NCBI GenBank assembly: GCA_000433515.1
Contig: FR891185.1
Coordinates: 12,238-18,200 of the forward strand
Source: Candidatus Colimorpha enterica
GTDB taxonomy: Bacteria; Bacillota; Clostridia; Oscillospirales; CAG-272
Direction of reading: 5' to 3'
Length of the DNA stretch: 5,963 nucleotides
The stretch's first letter is position 1. Each line of letters begins with the position of its first letter. The translations under genes were made by a program, and so were the position numbers. This document shows, piece by piece, positions 5,591 through 5,963 of the stretch. The notes beneath the pieces are model-generated. The model did not search any database. It was not told where the DNA came from and worked only from the letters and a program-made list of their open reading frames with translations.

Positions 5591-5963
5591 ATGAAAACAG
5601 TAATGATAACAGGCTGCAACGGCGGCATAGGAAAGGCATCGGTCAGAAAATTTCTTTCGGAGGGCTGGCACGTTGTCGGCATGGATGTTGCCGATACTCA
5701 GGCGGAAAATGCCGGTGATCCGGCATTTACGTACGTGAAGGGCGATCTTTCAAAAAAGGAGAGCCGGGAGAATTTTATTGCGGCTGCGCTTGCGGTGTCG
5801 GGAAAGATCGATGCGCTTGTCAATGTTGCCGGAGTTGCTCCGAGGGTCAGAAACGACATCCTTGAGATGACTGAGGAGAGCTATGACTTTGTCATGGGCA
5901 TAAACACTAAGGGAACTTTGTTCCTGACGCAGGCGGTCGCCAAGCACATGATCGGGAACGACG
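5591..5963 (+). CDS. Short-chain dehydrogenase/reductase (SDR), N-terminal part; 3' end outside window
   Basis: The first 124 codons of a classical SDR, a Rossmann-fold NAD(P)(H)-dependent alcohol/carbonyl oxidoreductase acting in the cytosol. The glycine-rich cofactor motif TGCNGGIG (7-14) follows the first strand. D32 at the end of the second strand suggests preference for NAD(H) over NADP(H). GDL (51-53) carries the adenine-contacting D52. NVAG (78-81) is the NNAG-type motif, and N105 in MGINTKGT is the expected catalytic-tetrad asparagine. The Ser, Tyr and Lys of the active site would lie beyond the window, so activity cannot be judged. The reading frame stays open to the right edge. AGGGGG (5577-5582) sits 8 bases before ATG 5591, and only 20 bases separate it from the flavin-oxidoreductase stop with no terminator between. 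It is therefore most likely the third gene of that operon. The substrate is not identifiable. Confidence 0.9.
   Translation, partial: MKTVMITGCNGGIGKASVRKFLSEGWHVVGMDVADTQAENAGDPAFTYVKGDLSKKESRENFIAAALAVSGKIDALVNVAGVAPRVRNDILEMTEESYDFVMGINTKGTLFLTQAVAKHMIGND

Noticed and set aside
5004..5639. 211-codon minus-strand frame spanning the end of the flavin oxidoreductase and the SDR start
   Set aside because: It overlaps two well-supported genes and their intergenic ribosome binding site, and the translation shows no coherent domain.

Overview
The window reads as a piece of a Bacillota (Clostridia, probably a gut or rumen Oscillospiraceae/Lachnospiraceae-type) chromosome. This rests on the ribulokinase, which matches the Bacillus subtilis AraB type as I remember it, on the strong purine-rich ribosome binding sites, on consensus sigma-A-like promoters with TATAAT -10 boxes, and on compact U-tailed terminators. 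The genus is not resolvable by eye. Every gene lies on the + strand.

Layout. 3-320 is the C-terminal end of an ABC-transporter (FtsX/MacB-fold) permease whose start lies upstream of the window; it closes with a hairpin terminator at 337-383. 414-442 is a consensus promoter driving a single-gene unit, aldose 1-epimerase (galM, 485-1504), which ends in a perfect-stem terminator (1519-1549). 1582-1610 is an extended -10 promoter driving a second single-gene unit, L-ribulokinase (araB, 1642-3300), which ends in a long-stem terminator (3308-3355). A third unit begins with a 10-bp direct repeat at 21-bp spacing (3370-3400), a weak -35/strong -10 promoter (3400-3428) and a leader hairpin (3448-3472). 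It then carries three closely packed genes: a xylose-isomerase-like TIM-barrel protein (3493-4245), an old-yellow-enzyme-type flavin oxidoreductase with C-terminal Fe-S-type cysteines (4245-5570, start overlapping the preceding stop), and a short-chain dehydrogenase/reductase (5591 to the window edge, incomplete).

How the genes fit together. galM and araB handle free sugars: anomer interconversion, and phosphorylation of L-ribulose in L-arabinose catabolism. They are transcribed separately although they adjoin. The third unit is the most interesting part. An isomerase-like barrel, an ene-reductase-like flavoenzyme and an SDR appear co-transcribed under what looks like an activator-dependent promoter. 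A plausible reading is inducible processing of a modified sugar, polyol, sugar acid or glycoside-derived enone, but no substrate can be named from sequence alone.

No tRNA, rRNA, CRISPR array, insertion sequence or phage-like gene was seen. No gene-free stretch exceeds 300 bases.
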